Origin: DTU018 sp003444615
Lineage (GTDB): Bacteria > Bacillota > Syntrophomonadia > Syntrophomonadales > Syntrophomonadaceae
Assembly (NCBI GenBank): GCA_049656905.1
Contig: JBASMO010000051.1
Span: forward strand, 1 to 16,620
Direction: 5' to 3'
Length of the DNA: 16,620 nt
Positions 14,828 to 16,620 of the stretch are shown piece after piece (position 1 is the first letter of the stretch; the number at the start of each line of letters is the position of its first letter). Both the position numbers and the translations under genes were made by a program. The notes beneath the pieces are model-generated. The model worked only from the letters and a program-made list of their open reading frames with translations, was not told the DNA's origin and did no database searches.

Positions 14828-14848
14828 ACGCCAATCTATTATTAATAC
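14820..14848 (+). promoter_or_regulatory. Promoter of the WG-repeat gene
   Basis: TTGTCA (14820-14825), 17-base spacer, TAATAC (14843-14848). It leaves a leader of about 100 bases before ATG 14958, which includes a short hairpin CTGAA/TTCAG (14855-14873). Apart from this, the operator and the possible leftward promoter, the gene-free stretch 14582-14957 shows nothing recognisable. Confidence 0.65.
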
Positions 14849-14957
14849 CAAGAGCTGAAAAGATTGAATTCAGCAGTAAGATAAAGTCGCCAAAACAAGC
14901 TTAATGTGTGACATACCGGTGCTGCGACTACTTGGACATCTACGTTAGGAGGATTAA

Positions 14958-15905
14958 ATGAAAAGCAAGCAACCATGTACCATCTACAATTGTGAGTGGG
15001 ACGAGTATTATGATGGGATAATAATTGATGATACTGTTTATGTACTTGATAAAGAGGGGAATATTCTGCCCACCGAACAACTACGCTGGGAAGCCTGGTA
15101 CAATATAATACCCTTGATGCAATTCTATACTAGTAGTTATGATCGGGAAAAGAATGATCAGGGGCGAAATAAAAGAGCCTCGTCCCAATGGGGATTCTTT
15201 CACCTGGATACCAGAAAAATCATAGTACCACCCGCTTTTGACTATGTATTTCCTTTCTACAGTGATTGTGCGAAAGTTGTTAAAAACGGTAAATACGGCT
15301 TTGTTGCTTGTGACGGCAGGCTGGTTGTAGATACGGTCTGGGACGAAACCTGTCATTTTTATGACGCAGCTTTGTGCCCAGTAAGGAAAGATAGTAAATG
15401 GGGATTGATAGATAAAACCGGTAAAGAAGTCTTTGTCCCTCAATTTGATCAAGTAGATGAATTTAAGGCTATCTTGAATGGGGAGGAAGGACTCCATTTC
15501 ACTTATGCAGCTCTGGTTATGAAGGATGGTAAATATGGATTCATTGATGATAAAGGAAATTATATTCTTCCACCTAAATTTGATGACGCCAGGGGCTTTT
15601 CGATTGAAGGATACGCTCCGGTAAAGGGAAATGGCAAATGGGGATTTCTTGATCACACTGGAGCTATAGTAGTGCCTTTGCAGTTTGACGCAGTGGGAGA
15701 ATACGGCATGTTTTATATGCCCGGGCGTTCTTGGGGAAAAGGCTGTGTTGAATTTTTCACTGTTATGCTGGATGGACGTTGGGGAATTATGGACAGTGAC
15801 TCTAATGTCATTATGCCCGATGGCAATGTTAGCTATATCATTTACAAAGGAATGAAACTGTATATCAAAAACGGCCGCGTAACCAGTAAGCTTGCGGTTG
15901 AATAG
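14958..15905 (+). CDS. WG-repeat protein
   Basis: A 315-residue protein with a clear ribosome binding site (TAGGAGG, spacing 5-7). It is built of WG (beta-strand) repeats: QWGFFH (about 77), KYGFVA, KWGLID, KYGFID, KWGFLD and RWGIMD, each followed by a xxxIVPxxFDxV-type strand, so about six repeats fill residues 70-290. No signal peptide or membrane segment is seen, so it is probably cytoplasmic. WG-repeat proteins are of unknown or scaffold function and often appear beside accessory genes. Here it is divergent from the nuclease-helicase operon inside the same tRNA-bounded island, with its promoter overlapped by an inverted repeat. Whether it works with the operon is open. Confidence 0.85.
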   Translation: MKSKQPCTIYNCEWDEYYDGIIIDDTVYVLDKEGNILPTEQLRWEAWYNIIPLMQFYTSSYDREKNDQGRNKRASSQWGFFHLDTRKIIVPPAFDYVFPFYSDCAKVVKNGKYGFVACDGRLVVDTVWDETCHFYDAALCPVRKDSKWGLIDKTGKEVFVPQFDQVDEFKAILNGEEGLHFTYAALVMKDGKYGFIDDKGNYILPPKFDDARGFSIEGYAPVKGNGKWGFLDHTGAIVVPLQFDAVGEYGMFYMPGRSWGKGCVEFFTVMLDGRWGIMDSDSNVIMPDGNVSYIIYKGMKLYIKNGRVTSKLAVE

Positions 15906-15957
15906 ATAAGCACAACAGCGAGTAGAGGAGCATTTGGCGACGAGTTTAATATAGAAA

Positions 15958-15990
15958 CAATGCGAGCTTTAATACCAATAATTCGCATTG
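15958..15990. repeat. 8-bp inverted repeat after the WG-repeat gene
   Basis: CAATGCGA (15958-15965) and TCGCATTG (15983-15990), 17 bases apart, without a T-run. A possible 3' mRNA structure or binding site. Confidence 0.45.
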
Positions 15991-16026
15991 AGCCCATTAA
16001 TCCAATTCAGTTTCACTATCAAAACA

Positions 16027-16054
16027 CCTCCAACACCGGAGGGGCCTTATTTTT
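16027..16054 (+). terminator. Terminator of the WG-repeat gene
   Basis: CCTCC (16027-16031), loop AACACC, GGAGG (16038-16042), then a T-rich tail (CCTTATTTTT). On the minus strand the same stem is followed by TGTTTT, so it may act both ways. Confidence 0.6.
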
Positions 16055-16058
16055 CTGC

Positions 16059-16077
16059 TGGAGCCGTTGGCCGGATT
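16059..16077 (-). repeat. Second fragment of the tRNA-Thr 3' end
   Basis: 19 bases matching 16200-16218 with one mismatch: CCA end, acceptor stem and part of the T arm. It is followed on the minus strand by an A-rich spacer and the stem at 16042-16027, the same layout as after the intact tRNA. It looks like the remains of an earlier attachment site or tRNA 3' end. The 120 bases between this and the intact tRNA contain an 8-bp hairpin (16114-16133) and the tRNA terminator. Confidence 0.6.
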
Positions 16078-16160
16078 GCTGCTATTGCTTATTTAATCAG
16101 GCAGTATTAATCAAACCACATTTATATGTGGTTATAAAGGCTAAACGGGAGCTAATGGCA

Positions 16161-16186
16161 AGAAACCCCGGAAACAAAATCCGGGG
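16161..16186 (-). terminator. Terminator of the tRNA-Thr gene
   Basis: CCCCGG (16166-16171), nine-base loop, CCGGGG (16181-16186); on the minus strand a TTTCT tail follows. It lies 13 bases after the tRNA CCA end. Confidence 0.7.
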
Positions 16187-16199
16187 ATTACTTATTTTC

Positions 16200-16274
16200 T
16201 GGAGCCGATGGCCGGATTTGAACCGGCGACCTGCTGATTACGAATCAGCTGCTCTACCACTGAGCCACATCGGC
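16200..16274 (-). tRNA. tRNA-Thr (anticodon CGT), CCA encoded
   Basis: The minus strand reads GCCGATGTGGCTCAGTGGTA and continues to CCA, 75 bases. The acceptor stem GCCGATG pairs with CATCGGC; the D-arm GCTC/GAGC, the anticodon stem CTGAT/ATCAG with loop TTCGTAA (anticodon CGT at 16242-16240, reading ACG) and the T-arm GCCGG-TTCAAAT-CCGGC are all complete. It is the integration target of the island to its left: the 43 bases 16203-16245 recur at 6321-6363. Confidence 0.95.
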
Positions 16275-16410
16275 TTATTGAGTTTGGCGGTCAGGACAAA
16301 GCTCCTGGCACCCATAAATTATAAGGGGTTAACGGATGGGAATCAAGTTTTTTTATCCCTAATTCCCCGGCATCTCTGGTTAAACCCAGGGACAGTGGTA
16401 TCTTTCCATG

Positions 16411-16460
16411 AAAAAAGCCACTTTCTTATGCTAATACAACAAAGACGGGCTGGAAGTGGC
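16411..16460 (-). terminator. Possible terminator of the leftward small ORF
   Basis: On the minus strand GCCACTT (16460-16454) pairs with AAGTGGC (16423-16417) around a 30-base loop, followed by TTTTTT (16416-16411). The T-run is strong but the loop is large. Confidence 0.5.
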
Positions 16461-16491
16461 ATAGGTTTTCTATTCATATATAGAATAACAG

Positions 16492-16620
16492 CTACTTGCT
16501 GTTTGACTCCTGGGGTTCAGTCAGGTAGTAATAGCTGGGATTATTGATTACAACTAATTGGCAAGCCGGACATATGTGATACAGGTAGGCCTTGCGCTCT
16601 ATAATTTGCACCATCTTCTT
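16492..16620 (-). CDS. 3' end of a small protein with a CPAC motif (partial)
   Basis: The minus strand is open from the window edge to TAG at 16494-16492: 42 residues, KKMVQIIERKAYLYHICPAC then QLVVINNPSYYYLTEP and a polar end. The CPAC pair suggests a metal-binding knuckle whose second pair is absent, or lies upstream outside the window. ATG 16614 could be an internal start but has no visible ribosome binding site. Family not recognised. The stretch 16275-16410 between this and the tRNA shows nothing else. Confidence 0.45.
   Translation of the reverse strand, partial: KKMVQIIERKAYLYHICPACQLVVINNPSYYYLTEPQESNSK

Larger units (their letters stand above)
6321..16245. mobile_element. tRNA-Thr-integrated genomic island (about 9.9 kb), no integrase seen
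   Basis: Bounded by direct repeats 6321-6363 and 16203-16245 (offset 9,882 bases). The content is a four-gene DNA-processing operon and a WG-repeat gene. None of the ORFs is a tyrosine or serine recombinase, so the element is either decayed, moved in trans, or has lost its integration gene. The 89 bases between the left repeat and the first stop codon (6364-6452) hold only short imperfect repeats (AAATCC/GGATTT; GGGTA/TACCC). That the whole interval is a single inserted unit is inference from the repeat pair. Confidence 0.65.

Noticed and set aside
15081..15656. Minus-strand ORF of 191 codons opposite the WG-repeat gene
   Set aside because: Antisense to a clear repeat protein with a good ribosome binding site; the pattern follows the WG repeats.
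15960..16547. Plus-strand ORF of 195 codons spanning the tRNA
   Set aside because: It runs antisense through an intact tRNA-Thr and two terminators; the frame is open by chance.
1..16620. CRISPR array
   Set aside because: No regularly spaced direct repeats were found; the repeats present are the tRNA copies and hairpins.

Overview
The window looks like a Firmicutes chromosome, most like the Desulfotomaculum/Pelotomaculum group. Supporting signs are strong GGAGG-type ribosome binding sites, frequent GTG and TTG starts, an agr-type peptide signalling remnant, a tiny holin-like toxin ORF, TadE-like pilus proteins and a fragment resembling corrinoid-linked URO-D proteins. The taxonomic guess rests on style and gene content only.

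Region 1 (1-3135): the 3' end of an unidentified, possibly surface-exposed protein and its terminator; a 26-residue membrane peptide gene with an opposing promoter and flanking inverted repeats (candidate type I toxin-antitoxin locus); two TadE-like genes; then an IS110/IS1111-family insertion sequence whose transposase is broken by a one-base frameshift. To the right of the IS is the 3' end of an AgrB-like gene. The flanks do not belong to one gene, so the junction is rearranged.

Region 2 (3141-6310): an accessory AT-rich stretch. It holds a LytTR response regulator, an AgrD-like pre-peptide, a 58-residue membrane protein with a structured leader, a decayed URO-D-like fragment, a long double hairpin, a DUF3800 gene with its own promoter, and a small cysteine-rich ORF.

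Region 3 (6321-16245): a 9.9 kb island bounded by a 43-bp direct repeat of the 3' part of a tRNA-Thr(CGT) gene. The intact tRNA lies at the right end and a truncated copy at the left end. No integrase is visible. The island carries a leftward operon of four DNA-processing genes: a NERD-nuclease/helicase, a DEDDh exonuclease, an AddB-like iron-sulfur nuclease and an AddA/RecB-like helicase-nuclease. A WG-repeat protein is divergently transcribed, with a perfect inverted repeat over its -35 box. I read the operon as a candidate end-processing or anti-phage module; I cannot match it to a named defence system. It is the strongest candidate for an undescribed system here.

Region 4 (16200-16620): the tRNA, its terminator, and the 3' end of a small leftward ORF with a CPAC motif.
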